Positions 16,906-25,884 of a DNA stretch of 64,000 nucleotides are shown here, one piece after another (position 1 is the first letter of the stretch; every line of letters begins with the position of its first letter). The DNA is from Cupriavidus pauculus. GTDB lineage: Bacteria; Pseudomonadota; Gammaproteobacteria; Burkholderiales; Burkholderiaceae. Location: NCBI RefSeq assembly GCF_022179805.1, contig NZ_BPUO01000002.1:62001-126000 (forward strand). Reading direction: 5' to 3'. Under the pieces are notes generated by a model. That model worked only from the letters and a program-made list of their open reading frames with translations, was not told the DNA's origin and did not search any database. The position numbers and the translations under genes were made by a program.

Positions 16906-18105
16906 ATGTCCTCTACCTACCTTACGCACGCGACGCTGGTATTGCCCGACCGCGTGCTGCACGACAGCGCGCTGCTGATCGCCGACGGCCGGATCGCCGC
17001 CATCGAACCCGCGTCGGCGCCTGTTGACGCCGACGTGATCGACCTGCGCGGCCACACCGTGATGCCGGGCCTGATCGACGTGCACTGCGACGCCATCGAG
17101 AAGGAAGCCGAGCCGCGCGCCAACGTGTTGTTTCCGCTCGACTTCGCCGTGGCCCAGGTCGACCGCCGCAACGCCGCCGCGGGCATCACCACGCCGTACC
17201 ACGCGCTGTCCTTCGCCAGCAACCAGTTCGGCGTGCGCAACAACGACACCGCCGCCACGCTGGTGCGCGCCGTGCACGGGTACCGCAAGCACAGCCTGGT
17301 CGACAACCGCATCCACTGCCGCTACGAAGTGACCGACGCGGCCGCCGTGCCGGTGCTGGAAATGCTGATGGCCGAGGGCGTGGTGGACCTGCTGTCCGTG
17401 ATGGACCACTCGCCGGGCCAGGGCCAGTTCAAGACGCTGGACGCCTACCTTTCGTACATGATGGGCAACCACGGCATGAGCCGCGAGGAAGCGGCCAACG
17501 CCGCCGCCAAGAAGTCCGCCGAGTTGGACGGCGCCGCCGAGCGCGTCAACCGCCTGGTGTCGAAGGCGCACGCGCTGGGCATTCCCACCGCCAGCCACGA
17601 CGACGATTCGCCGCAGCGCATCGCCGCCATGCAGGCGCTGGGCGTGCGCATGAGCGAATTCCCGATCAACCTGGAGACGGCCCGGGCGGCGTCGACGCAC
17701 GCGCTGCCGACCATCCTGGGCGCGCCGAACGTGCTGCGCGGCAAGAGCCAGAGTGGATCGATGCGCGCCATCGACGCCGTTCAGGCCGGCGTGGGTGACA
17801 TCCTCTGTTCGGACTACCAGCCGTCGACGCTGATCGCCGCCGCCTTTGCGGCAGCGCGTCTGGCCGAGCTGCCGCTAAACCAGGCATTGGCGCTGGTCAG
17901 CGCCAATCCGGCCGATGCCTGCCTGCTGGACGATCGCGGCCGCCTGCTGCCGGGCAAGCGCGCCGACGTGATCGCCGTGGCCAGCGTGGCCGGGCAGCCG
18001 CTGGTCACGCACACGTGGTCCGCCGGACGCCTGGTGTTTGCCGCCGGCTACCCGGCCGTACAGCATGCGGCGCCGCATGCCGAAGCGCTGCAGGCCGTGG
18101 CCTGA
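16906..18105 (+). CDS. phnM: Ribose 1-methylphosphonate 5-triphosphate diphosphatase
   Basis: Amidohydrolase that removes pyrophosphate from the phosphonylated ribose before PhnJ acts. The 399 residues show the metal-site motif VHCDAIEKE, the diagnostic DHSPGQGQF, SHDDDSPQR, GAPNVLRGKSQSG and SDYQPSTL, as in E. coli PhnM. Last gene of phnGHIJKLM, 36 nt after phnL. It is the orthodox PhnM; the copy at 9971-11173 is a divergent paralogue. Confidence 0.95.
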   Translation: MSSTYLTHATLVLPDRVLHDSALLIADGRIAAIEPASAPVDADVIDLRGHTVMPGLIDVHCDAIEKEAEPRANVLFPLDFAVAQVDRRNAAAGITTPYHALSFASNQFGVRNNDTAATLVRAVHGYRKHSLVDNRIHCRYEVTDAAAVPVLEMLMAEGVVDLLSVMDHSPGQGQFKTLDAYLSYMMGNHGMSREEAANAAAKKSAELDGAAERVNRLVSKAHALGIPTASHDDDSPQRIAAMQALGVRMSEFPINLETARAASTHALPTILGAPNVLRGKSQSGSMRAIDAVQAGVGDILCSDYQPSTLIAAAFAAARLAELPLNQALALVSANPADACLLDDRGRLLPGKRADVIAVASVAGQPLVTHTWSAGRLVFAAGYPAVQHAAPHAEALQAVA

Positions 18106-18118
18106 CGGTTAGCCCGGG

Positions 18119-18136
18119 CGCGCGTTCAAACGCGCG
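18119..18136 (+). terminator. Hairpin after phnM, possible terminator
   Basis: CGCGCGTT pairs perfectly with AACGCGCG around a 2-nt centre, 13 nt after the phnM stop. Only TTCT follows, so it is a weak intrinsic terminator by sequence or a 3'-end stabiliser. Confidence 0.45.
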
Positions 18137-18175
18137 TTCTGCAAACGATTCAGAAAGCAATTCGGCAAGAAAAAA

Positions 18176-18214
18176 GGCCGCGCATCGCATCCCGATCCGG
18201 GGTGCCGCGCGGCC
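18176..18214 (-). terminator. Hairpin with minus-strand T-run
   Basis: GGCCGCGC (18176-18183) pairs with GCGCGGCC (18207-18214) across a 23-nt loop; six A at 18170-18175 give a T-run on the minus strand. No minus-strand gene lies directly upstream of it, so its use is unclear; it may block antisense transcription into the phn operon. Confidence 0.4.
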
Positions 18215-18339
18215 ACATCCATTGACTATAGACGGCCGTCCTCAACGCTGCACGTTGGGACTAGTCCTCATCACATACCGCTGGCCTTTGCCCTGCGATC
18301 CCCTACTCTGAAGATGGCGGGAGCCGCGAGGGGGTCAAC

Positions 18340-18867
18340 ATGAAGTCAAGACGCATTACAGTGCCAGCCATGCTGGCCATTTTCATTTGCGCGGGTTGCG
18401 CGGATCTGCTGCCGCAACGCATCGACCGATCCCCGCCGCTGGCCGGCCCCAATGTCAACGTCGACAAGGTGTACCCACCTTCGCCGCAAGAGCGCGCCAC
18501 GCCGATTGCCGCGCGCGAGATCAACATGAGCGGTACCTGCAAGCGCACCGAGGAAGATGGCTTCCGAGAGGATGCCGTGGTGCGGGTGTCCCACAATGCC
18601 GTGCAGACGCTGAGCTGGAAGCTCTGGGTGTCGCGCAAGGGCTCGTGCCGGTTTGACCTGGAGCAGTTCAAGCAGGTACAGCAGACGCCGCACATCGAAC
18701 TGCACGCGGTGGACGGCGGCGGCTGCAAGCTGATGGTCTGGCAGGACCCGCGCCGCATCACGCTGGCGCATGCCCGCTGCGAGAAGTACTGCACGCCCGG
18801 CATCTACGAGCAGGCGTGGCCCGTGCTGTTCGACCCCCGTAACGGCGGTTGCGCGCAGGTGCGCTAG
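18340..18867 (+). CDS. Cysteine-rich predicted lipoprotein of unknown function
   Basis: 175-aa protein. The N-terminus MKSRRITVPAMLAIFICAGC has a charged start, a hydrophobic core and a Cys at the lipobox position, though -3 is Cys rather than the usual Leu. The mature part has six cysteines (in GTCK, GSCR, GGCK, ARCE, KYCT and GGCA), an even number that fits three disulphides in the periplasm. GAGGGGG lies a few bases before the ATG. No family recognised. It stands between the phn operon and a convergent AhpD-like gene. Confidence 0.65.
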   Translation: MKSRRITVPAMLAIFICAGCADLLPQRIDRSPPLAGPNVNVDKVYPPSPQERATPIAAREINMSGTCKRTEEDGFREDAVVRVSHNAVQTLSWKLWVSRKGSCRFDLEQFKQVQQTPHIELHAVDGGGCKLMVWQDPRRITLAHARCEKYCTPGIYEQAWPVLFDPRNGGCAQVR

Positions 18868-18891
18868 GACACCGGGCGGGGGCCGGTCGGG

Positions 18892-19500
18892 TCAGCCCTT
18901 GGACTTCGGCACGCGCCCCAACAGGAAGAACTCGTCGTTGGGCCGCATGCCGATGGTATTGGCCATGCGGTTCGACAAGCCGAAGAACGCCGTGATGGCG
19001 GCGATGTCCCAGGCGTCCTCGTCGTCGAACCCGTGCGCCCGCAGCGCGTCGAAATCGGCCTCTCCCACCGTGTGCGACGCCTCGCAGACTTTCATCGCGA
19101 AATCGAGCATCGCGCGCTGGCGCGGCGCGATATCGGCCTTGCGGTAGTTCACCGCAACCTGGTCCGCCACCAGCGGCTTCTTCTCGTAGATGCGCAGGAT
19201 GGCGCCGTGGGCCACCACGCAATACAGGCACTGGTTGGCGCCCGACGTGGCGACCACGATCATCTCGCGGTCGCCCTTGGTCAGGTTGCCCGTCTCCTTG
19301 AGCATCAGCGCGTCGTGGTAGGCAAAGAACGCCCGGCATTCGTCCGGGCGGTGCGCCAGCGCCAGGAAAACGTTCGGTACGAAGCCCGCCTTTTCCTGCA
19401 CCTCCAGCACGCGCTGGCGCAGATCGTCGGGCAAGCTGGCGATCTCCGGGACGGGATAACGGCTGATGGGCAGGCTCTGGGTGTGCGGCTGTGCGGTCAT
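18892..19500 (-). CDS. AhpD-like peroxidase-related protein (CMD family)
   Basis: 202-aa member of the carboxymuconolactone decarboxylase/AhpD superfamily, of the uncharacterised peroxidase-related type. The redox motif CLYCVVAHG gives the CxxC pair plus the following His; the C-terminal half contains AWDIAAITAFFGLSNRMAN as in this family. The ATG at 19500 has a strong GGAGGAG just before it and is preferred over an upstream in-frame start at 19530. Likely thiol-dependent peroxide reduction; substrate and electron donor unknown. Confidence 0.8.
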   Translation of the reverse strand: MTAQPHTQSLPISRYPVPEIASLPDDLRQRVLEVQEKAGFVPNVFLALAHRPDECRAFFAYHDALMLKETGNLTKGDREMIVVATSGANQCLYCVVAHGAILRIYEKKPLVADQVAVNYRKADIAPRQRAMLDFAMKVCEASHTVGEADFDALRAHGFDDEDAWDIAAITAFFGLSNRMANTIGMRPNDEFFLLGRVPKSKG

Positions 19501-19682
19501 GGTCTCCTCCGGCTGCATCGATTTAGCCACATTCTAGACAATTCGCCACCTTCGCAACGGCATGTTTCCAAACGTAGTAAACCGCGCCAAATCGGGCATA
19601 CTTACGCGGCTTGCAAGCCGGGCCGTGGCAAATCCACGTGCCTGGCCACCGATCCAACCTACTAAAAATCGCTCCCGCCCTA

Positions 19683-20684
19683 ATGAAGCGAGTTCTTATC
19701 GTCAAGATCACGTCGCTCGGCGACGAGGTTTTTGCCCAGCCGCTGGTGGCTGACCTCAAGCGCGCCTATCCCGGCGTGCGCATCGACTGGTTCGCCGACG
19801 AGTACTGCGCCGAGGTGTGCCGCTGGAATCCCGATATCGACCGCGTGATCAGCGCCCCGCTGCGCGCCATCAAGAAGGATCGCAGCTGGACCAACGTCCG
19901 CGCGATCCTGGGCGCCATCCGGGCCCTGCGCAAGGAAAAGTACGACGCCGTGATCGACATCCATGGCGTCTACAAGAGCGCCATCGCGGTGGCCCTGACG
20001 CGCTCGACCAAGCGCTACGGCTATCCCGACCATGAACTGGGCGAAGGCGGTTCGGCGTTTGCCTATACCGACCGTCTGGCCGGCCGGGCGCCGGAAGACA
20101 ACTTCTGCCAGCGCGCCCGCGTGCGCCGCGCGGTCAGCCGGGCGTTCGGCTACCCGATCACCGACAAGATGGAATACGGCCTGCAGTTGCCCGAGCCCGA
20201 CAAGCTGCCCGAGCAAGGCCGCAAGGGTCCGTTTGCGTTGATCTTCCACGCCACCTCGGACGACGCCAAGAAATGGCCGCCCGAGCGCTGGATCGAGGTT
20301 GGCAAGGTCCTGAACCAGCGCGGCCTGCGCGTGCTGGTGCCGTGGGGTTCGGAATCGGAGCGCCGCGACGCCGAACTGCTGGTGGCCGGCATGCCGAATG
20401 CCGAGCTGATGGCGCGCATGAGCGTGCTGGACTGCTCGCGCATGGTCAACGCGGCCGATGTGGTGCTGGGCACCGATACCGGCTTCGTCCACATTGGCGA
20501 AGCGCTGGGCAAACCCGTGATCATGGTGTTCAACAGCACGTCGCAGCATTACTACGGCGTGCAGGAACCGGGCCGCGTCGTGGCGCTGGGCGGTGACGGC
20601 GTCACGCCCTCCACGGCCGAAGTGCTGGCCGCGCTGGAAGAGGTCTACCCCACGCCGGCAATGGCGCCCGCCGTGGCGTCCTGA
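19683..20684 (+). CDS. waaC: LPS heptosyltransferase I
   Basis: Family 9 glycosyltransferase that adds the first L-glycero-D-manno-heptose to Kdo of the LPS inner core at the cytoplasmic face of the inner membrane. The 333-aa protein begins MKRVLIVKITSLGDEVFAQP as WaaC does, and carries FHATSDDAKKWPPERW and GTDTGFVHIGEALGKP in the C-terminal nucleotide-binding half. The ATG at 19683 is preferred over the open frame from 19611. WaaF-type features are less good. Heptose precursors come from hldA/hldD later in the window. Confidence 0.88.
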   Translation: MKRVLIVKITSLGDEVFAQPLVADLKRAYPGVRIDWFADEYCAEVCRWNPDIDRVISAPLRAIKKDRSWTNVRAILGAIRALRKEKYDAVIDIHGVYKSAIAVALTRSTKRYGYPDHELGEGGSAFAYTDRLAGRAPEDNFCQRARVRRAVSRAFGYPITDKMEYGLQLPEPDKLPEQGRKGPFALIFHATSDDAKKWPPERWIEVGKVLNQRGLRVLVPWGSESERRDAELLVAGMPNAELMARMSVLDCSRMVNAADVVLGTDTGFVHIGEALGKPVIMVFNSTSQHYYGVQEPGRVVALGGDGVTPSTAEVLAALEEVYPTPAMAPAVAS

Positions 20685-20709
20685 TCGCGCGTTTCCCCGC
20701 GCCTTAAAG

Positions 20710-20749
20710 AAAAATGGCGGTGAGTCCTTCCGGACTCACCGCCATTTTT
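20710..20749. terminator. Bidirectional terminator between waaC and msbA
   Basis: 18-bp stem from 20710-20727 to 20732-20749 around the loop TTCC, with AAAAA at one end and TTTTT at the other. It separates the convergent waaC and msbA. Confidence 0.95.
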
Positions 20750-20787
20750 CGTTGCCGGGCCGGCTTCAAGCCAGCCTTATGCCAGCG

Positions 20788-22581
20788 TTATGCCGCCAGT
20801 TCCTGCGTGGAGAACTGGATCCGGTGCAGGCCCGCGTACAGGCCGTTGGCCCGCAGCAGTTCGTCGTGCGTGCCGGTCTCGGCCACCTTGCCGTGATCGA
20901 GCACGACGATACGGTCGGCGTTCTCGATGGTCGACAGCCGGTGCGCGATCACCAGCGTGGTGCGGCCTACCATCAGCGCTTCCAGCGCCGACTGCACCTG
21001 GCGCTCCGATTCCGAGTCCAGCGCCGAGGTCGCCTCGTCCAGGATCAGGATCGGCGCGTCCTTGTAGATGGCCCGCGCAATGGCCATGCGCTGGCGCTGG
21101 CCGCCCGACAGCTTCATGCCGTTGTCGCCAATGTTCGTGTTCAGCCCTTCCGGCAGCGCGTTGACCACGTCGGTCAGGTGCGCGGCGGCGAGTGCACGCT
21201 TGACGCGATCCATGTCGATGGCGTCATGGTTGGCGGCGCCGTAGGCCACGTTGGCGGCCACGGTATCGTTGAACAGCACCACGTCCTGGCTGACGAACGC
21301 GATCTGGCGGCGCAGGTCGCGCAGGTTGATGTCGGTGACCGGATGGCCGTCCAGGTAGATACCACCCGAAGTCGGCTCGAAGAAGCGCGGCACCAGGTTG
21401 ACCAGCGTGGTCTTGCCGCTGCCCGACGGTCCCACCAGCGCCACTACCTCGCCCGCACGGACGTGCAGGTCGATGCCCTGCAGCGCCGGCTTGCCCGCAT
21501 CCGAGTACCCGAACGACACCGAACGGAAGGCCAGATCGCCCTCGGCACGGTCGATCGACCGGCCGCCTTCCTGCGGCTCGATGTGCTCGTCGATCAGCTT
21601 GAAGATCATCTCGGCGGCGGTCAGGCCACGCGTGAGCGGCTGGTTCAGGTCGGTCAGGTGCTTGAGCGGCGAGATCAGCAGCAGCATGGCCATCACGAAG
21701 CCCGTGAAGCCGCCCACAGTGGTCTGGTTGCCCTGCGCCTGCACCATGGCGATGGTGATGACCACGGAGAGCGCCAGCGCGGCCAGGAATGCCGTCACCG
21801 GCTGGTTCAGGCCGCCGGCCACCGCCATGCGCATCGAATACGCCTTCAGGCGGTTGGCCATGGTCTCGAAGCGCGACAGCTCATAGGCCTCGCCGCCGTG
21901 CAGCTTCACCACCTTGTAGCCGCCAGCCGCCTCTTCCACCACATAGGCGGCGCTGTTGGTCAGGGTCTGGTGGTCGCGGTTCAGGCGGCGCAGGCGCTTG
22001 TTCACCTTCGACATCAGGAAGCCGATCACGGGCAGGATCACCGCCACCACCAGCGTCAACTTCCAGTTCGTGTAGAACAGGTAGATCAGCAGCGCCAGCA
22101 CGGTCAGCGAGTCACGCACCAGCGTGATGAACACGCTGGTCAGGATCTGCAGCACCTGGTTGACTTCGAAGATGACCGAATTGATCAGCGAAGCGGCCGG
22201 GTTGCGGTAGAAAAACTGGGCCGGGGCCTGCAGCATGCGCTCGAACATCTGCATGCGCATCTTGAACAGCACCTTGTTCGAGATCAGGTTCAGGAGGTAG
22301 CCCGACGCAAACTGGGCCACGCCCCGGATCAGCGCCACGCCGGTCAGGATGGCCGGCACGTGCCAGAGCCGGCCGGCGTAGTCGCCGCCAAAGCCCTTGT
22401 CCAGCAGGTCGTTCACCACCTTCGGAATCACGCCTTCGCTGGCCGCCACCACCGCCATCGCCACGATGGCCGCAATGAAAACCTTCAGTTCGGGGCGCAG
22501 GTAGGACCAAAGCCGGCGCATCAGCGTGGACGAGCTGTCGTCCTGCTGGCCTTGCCTGGTCGCGTCTGTGTTGGATGTCAA
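20788..22581 (-). CDS. msbA: Lipid A export ATP-binding/permease protein
   Basis: Flips lipid A-core across the inner membrane. The 597-aa protein is a half-transporter: about six transmembrane segments in the first 330 residues, then an ATPase with Walker [11 protein letters not shown]-loop [10 protein letters not shown], signature [13 protein letters not shown] and Walker [13 protein letters not shown]. Location next to waaC and a ligase gene supports an LPS role. The N-terminus is Thr/Asp/Gln-rich before the first membrane span. Confidence 0.95.
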   Translation of the reverse strand: MTSNTDATRQGQQDDSSSTLMRRLWSYLRPELKVFIAAIVAMAVVAASEGVIPKVVNDLLDKGFGGDYAGRLWHVPAILTGVALIRGVAQFASGYLLNLISNKVLFKMRMQMFERMLQAPAQFFYRNPAASLINSVIFEVNQVLQILTSVFITLVRDSLTVLALLIYLFYTNWKLTLVVAVILPVIGFLMSKVNKRLRRLNRDHQTLTNSAAYVVEEAAGGYKVVKLHGGEAYELSRFETMANRLKAYSMRMAVAGGLNQPVTAFLAALALSVVITIAMVQAQGNQTTVGGFTGFVMAMLLLISPLKHLTDLNQPLTRGLTAAEMIFKLIDEHIEPQEGGRSIDRAEGDLAFRSVSFGYSDAGKPALQGIDLHVRAGEVVALVGPSGSGKTTLVNLVPRFFEPTSGGIYLDGHPVTDINLRDLRRQIAFVSQDVVLFNDTVAANVAYGAANHDAIDMDRVKRALAAAHLTDVVNALPEGLNTNIGDNGMKLSGGQRQRMAIARAIYKDAPILILDEATSALDSESERQVQSALEALMVGRTTLVIAHRLSTIENADRIVVLDHGKVAETGTHDELLRANGLYAGLHRIQFSTQELAA

Positions 22582-22682
22582 AAGTTTTCTCGCTTCTGCG
22601 TTTGGGAATAGCGGCGGATTGACGGTCGCCGGGAAACGCCTCGCCGGACTGGCGCCCGGTCGGGACGCCTGATCAATAGCGC

Positions 22683-22717
22683 TATAATGCCGAGTTCGTG
22701 TAGGCCGCTTAGCCTAC
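22683..22717 (+). promoter_or_regulatory. -10 element and short hairpin upstream of the O-antigen ligase
   Basis: TATAAT at 22683-22688 with no clear -35. It is followed by GTAGGC/GCCTAC (22700-22705/22712-22717), a 6-bp hairpin in the expected leader, and a GAAGCGG/CCGCTTC hairpin starting at the first codons (22777-22798). Together they suggest a promoter and a structured leader of about 80 nt. Confidence 0.4.
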
Positions 22718-22773
22718 ATTCGACCCACCTGTTGTGAGCCCGACGATGCTTCGGCCCGGTTTTTCGGGAGACG

Positions 22774-24192
22774 ATGAAGCGGCAATTGTTACCGCTTCGT
22801 GGCCTGAAACAGGCAGCATTCTATCCGTTTTCCCTATCGCCTTATCCGATGCCTGTTGAATTTGGTATGTCCACGCGCATCGCGTCGCGCTACGAGCGCC
22901 CGCTGACGTGGATCGTCGCCGCCCTGCCACTGGCCCTGATCGTCCCCGGACCGTTCCGGGATGTCATCTACGGCCTGCTTGGCGTGGCCGGCCTGGTCCT
23001 GGTGGTGCGCCAGCCGCAGATCAGGCAGGTCATCTGGCAACACAAGTGGCTGTTCGCCGCCTTCCTGTCCTACATTCCCTTTTCCGCCGCGCATATCCTG
23101 CTGCTGGGCAGCAAGGGATCGAGCATGGACAACGCGGTGCACTACCTGCTCTACGCGTTGATGGGCACCTGCGCCATTGTGCTGCCGCGCCGCATGCGCG
23201 AATGGTGCATCGGCCTGGCCGTGGCCGCGCTGGTGGCATGCGCCGTGCTGCTGGTGCAACGGTTCTGTCTGGACATCGTTCGCCCTTACGGCACGTACGG
23301 ATTCAATCCGGTGACGACGACCTCGGGCGCCATCAAGTTCGCGCTCTCGATGGTGGTCATTGCCCTGCTGATGCTGGCGTTCGGCAAGTTCGGCCGCGTC
23401 ACGCCCGGCCAAAAGGGCCTGCTGATGGGCATCGGCGTGCTGACGGTGGTCTGCGCGGCGCTGACGCAGAGCCGTGCGCCAATGCTGGTGGCCATCATCG
23501 TGGTCTGCGTGCTGGGCTGGCTCAATTTCACGGACCCCGTGCGGCGTGGCAAGCGCTGGCGCGGCGCGCTGATCGCCGTGTCCGTGGTGGTGGCGGCCTT
23601 TGCCGTGATCGCGCTCTACGGGCCGCTGCGCGACCGTATGGAATCCACGGTGACCGAGGTGCAACTGTGGGCGAAGGGCAAAACCCAGACCTCGACGGGC
23701 CAGCGGCTGAGCCTGTGGAACAACGCCGCCGCGATCTTCAAGTCGCATCCCGTGGCCGGTGTGGGCCTGGGCCACTTTGGCGATGCCTCGCGCGAACTGA
23801 TCGCCGAAGGCAAGGCGCCGCCCGACATCGGCATCTTTGACCACGCCCACAACGAATACCTGTGCGCGCTGGCCACCGGCGGCCTGATCGGCCTGGCACA
23901 ACTGCTGTGGATGTTCGGCGCGCCGATCGTCTACTTCCTCGGCCGCTTCCGCGAGGCGCGCCGAAACGGCGCCTGCGTGGCCTGGCAGGCGGCCGGACTG
24001 GCCGCCGCCCTCTCCTTCCCGTTGTTCGCGTTCACCGACTGCGTGTTCGACCGCCAGGTGGTGGTGTCCTTCTACGTCTTTGCCGTGTTCGCCCATTTCT
24101 GGGCGGTGGAAGTGCAGCGTGCCGGCGCCGGCGCCGCAGCACCCGCCACGCGGCGCGAGGCGGCGCATCGCACGCCCGCCCACTCGATTTAA
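22774..24192 (+). CDS. waaL: O-antigen ligase / Wzy-C family membrane protein
   Basis: Polytopic membrane protein of the O-antigen ligase family, which joins O-polysaccharide to lipid A-core in the periplasm. Multiple hydrophobic segments (for example near residues 47-70, 135-160 and 185-215) and the periplasmic HAHNEYL motif before the last spans fit the Wzy-C domain. ATG 22774 has GGGAG 5 nt before it and gives 472 aa; later ATGs at 22849 and 22867 lack a ribosome-binding site but would give a more usual length. The Ala/Arg-rich C-terminus is cytoplasmic. Role as ligase rather than polymerase rests on neighbours. Confidence 0.75.
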   Translation: MKRQLLPLRGLKQAAFYPFSLSPYPMPVEFGMSTRIASRYERPLTWIVAALPLALIVPGPFRDVIYGLLGVAGLVLVVRQPQIRQVIWQHKWLFAAFLSYIPFSAAHILLLGSKGSSMDNAVHYLLYALMGTCAIVLPRRMREWCIGLAVAALVACAVLLVQRFCLDIVRPYGTYGFNPVTTTSGAIKFALSMVVIALLMLAFGKFGRVTPGQKGLLMGIGVLTVVCAALTQSRAPMLVAIIVVCVLGWLNFTDPVRRGKRWRGALIAVSVVVAAFAVIALYGPLRDRMESTVTEVQLWAKGKTQTSTGQRLSLWNNAAAIFKSHPVAGVGLGHFGDASRELIAEGKAPPDIGIFDHAHNEYLCALATGGLIGLAQLLWMFGAPIVYFLGRFREARRNGACVAWQAAGLAAALSFPLFAFTDCVFDRQVVVSFYVFAVFAHFWAVEVQRAGAGAAAPATRREAAHRTPAHSI

Positions 24193-24217
24193 GCCATACC
24201 AGGGTCCAATTCAAACC

Positions 24218-24991
24218 ATGACAGCCCCGCAATCCTCTCGCCGCGCAACACTGAGCACGATCATTGTTGCCATGAACGAGGCACACGACATCCAGCCCTG
24301 CATCGAATCGGTCAAGGGACTCGCTTCCGAAGTGATCGTCTTCGATTCGGGCAGCACCGACGGCACGCCGCAGCTTTGCCGCGACCTGGGTGCGATCGTG
24401 GTGGAAACGGATTGGCCCGGTGACGGCCCGCAAAAGAACCGCGCGCTGAACATGGCCAAGGGCGACTGGGTGTTGTCGCTGGACGCCGACGAGCGCGTGA
24501 GCCCTGAGCTTTACCAGCGCATCAGCCGGCTGCTCGACGAACGCAGCCCGCACGACGCATTTTCCACGCCGCGCAGCTCGTTCTTCTGCGGCCGCTTCAT
24601 GCGCCACTCGGGCTGGTGGCCTGACCGCATCGTCCGCCTGTTCCGCCGCGACAAGGGTCATTTCACCGACGTGCGCACCCATACTCACGTGGAAGTGCCG
24701 GGCACCACGGGCAAGCTGTCCGAGACCATCGTGCACAACGCGATCACGGACATCACCGAGGCGGTCGACAAGGCCAACCAGTACTCCAGCGCCGGCGCGC
24801 TGACGATGTTCGAGCAGGGCAAGCGCAGCTCGTTCGGCAAGGCCGTCTTCCGCGGCCTGTGGGCGTTTATCCGCACCTACGTGATCCGGCGTGGTTTCCT
24901 GGACGGCAAGCAGGGTTTCATGCTGGCCATCACCAACGCCGAAGGCACCTACTACCGCTATCTGAAGCTCTGGATGATGCAGGGCAAATGA
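24218..24991 (+). CDS. Glycosyltransferase family 2, WaaE/KdtX-like
   Basis: 257-aa GT-A glycosyltransferase: N-terminal LSTIIVAMNEAHDI, then VFDSGSTDGT and the LSLDADERVS metal-binding motif. The length and the GWWPDRIVRLFRR and YVIRRGFLDGKQGF stretches resemble WaaE/KdtX enzymes that add glucose to the LPS inner core. ATG at 24218 follows the ligase by 25 nt; the stop overlaps the next start (ATGA at 24988-24991). Sugar and acceptor are inferred. Confidence 0.8.
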   Translation: MTAPQSSRRATLSTIIVAMNEAHDIQPCIESVKGLASEVIVFDSGSTDGTPQLCRDLGAIVVETDWPGDGPQKNRALNMAKGDWVLSLDADERVSPELYQRISRLLDERSPHDAFSTPRSSFFCGRFMRHSGWWPDRIVRLFRRDKGHFTDVRTHTHVEVPGTTGKLSETIVHNAITDITEAVDKANQYSSAGALTMFEQGKRSSFGKAVFRGLWAFIRTYVIRRGFLDGKQGFMLAITNAEGTYYRYLKLWMMQGK

Positions 24992-25839
24992 TGGCCGCCC
25001 CGCGCATCAGCCTGATCGTCAGCACCTACAACCGCCCCGCCGCGCTGTCGCTGGTGCTGGACGGCTGCCTGGACCAGGAAGTGGCGCCGGTCGAGATCAT
25101 CGTGGCCGACGACGGCTCTCAGGCGGCCACCCGTGAGATCGTCGAACAGGCGCGTGCCCGCTCTGCCGTGCCGATGGTGCACGTCTGGCATCCCGACACC
25201 GGCTTCCGGCTGGCGGAAATCCGCAACAAGGCCATCGCCGCGGCGTCGGGCGACTACCTGATCTTTATCGATGGCGATTGCGTGCCGCAGCGCGATTTCG
25301 TGCGCCGGCACGGCGAACTGGCGGCACCGGGCGCGATGATGACCGGGAGCCGCATCCTGCTAGGGCCGGCGCTGACCGCCGATGTGGAAGCGCGCCAGCT
25401 TCCGGTACAACGCCAGGGCGTGGGCTTCTGGCTCGCGGCGCGGCTGCGGGGGCAGGTCAACAAGATCTTGCCGCTGGCCGCGCACTGGAACTGGCTGCCG
25501 GGGCGCGACGTCGAGACGTTCAAATGGCGCCGCATCAAGGGCTGCAACCTGGCGGCCTGGAAGCAGGATATCGAGCGTATCGACGGCTTCGACAGCACGT
25601 TCACGGGCTGGGGCCATGAAGACGCCGATTTCGTCGCGCGGCTGCACAACGCAGGCGTGCCGCGCCGCATGGGGTTCTTTGCCACCGAGGTGCTGCACCT
25701 GTGGCACAAGGAAGCCGTGCGCGCCACCGAGAACGTCAACAAGCAGCGCGTGCTGGCTCGACTGGCTTCGAAGCAGATCACGGCCGACGCGGGCCTAGCG
25801 CAGGCCCGGGGCGATACGACAACGGTGGTAACGCGGTAA
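24988..25839 (+). CDS. Glycosyltransferase family 2
   Basis: 283-aa GT-A glycosyltransferase starting ISLIVSTYNRPAALSLVLDG, with IVADDGS and the FIDGDCVPQ metal-binding motif. The C-terminal region carries IKGCNLAAWKQDIERIDGFD and the GWGHEDADFVAR motif common in GT2 enzymes with a galactosyltransferase-type C-terminal domain. Translationally coupled to the preceding transferase, so probably in LPS core assembly. Donor sugar unknown. Confidence 0.8.
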   Translation: MMAAPRISLIVSTYNRPAALSLVLDGCLDQEVAPVEIIVADDGSQAATREIVEQARARSAVPMVHVWHPDTGFRLAEIRNKAIAAASGDYLIFIDGDCVPQRDFVRRHGELAAPGAMMTGSRILLGPALTADVEARQLPVQRQGVGFWLAARLRGQVNKILPLAAHWNWLPGRDVETFKWRRIKGCNLAAWKQDIERIDGFDSTFTGWGHEDADFVARLHNAGVPRRMGFFATEVLHLWHKEAVRATENVNKQRVLARLASKQITADAGLAQARGDTTTVVTR

Positions 25840-25850
25840 GTTGGTGTTCC

Positions 25851-25876
25851 GCCCTCCCCCGCGTTCGGGAGAGGGC
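25851..25876. repeat. REP-like palindrome, copy 3 (possible terminator)
   Basis: GCCCTCCCCC and GGGAGAGGGC around GCGTTC: the same palindrome as at 4998-5028 and 38691-38734 with one mismatch in the left arm. It lies between the convergent glycosyltransferase and dnaE, close after both stops. Confidence 0.6.
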
Positions 25877-25884
25877 CGCCGATT

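Noticed and set aside
15715..17700. 661-codon minus-strand open frame
   Set aside because: Antisense to phnK, phnL and phnM, all with intact motifs; low-complexity His/Gly/Val-rich translation.
20593..22611. 672-codon plus-strand open frame
   Set aside because: Antisense to msbA, whose ABC motifs are intact; no motif in the opposite frame.
22683..22866. 6S or other known small RNA
   Set aside because: A -10 and small hairpins are present but no long 6S-type bulged stem; more simply the ligase gene leader.
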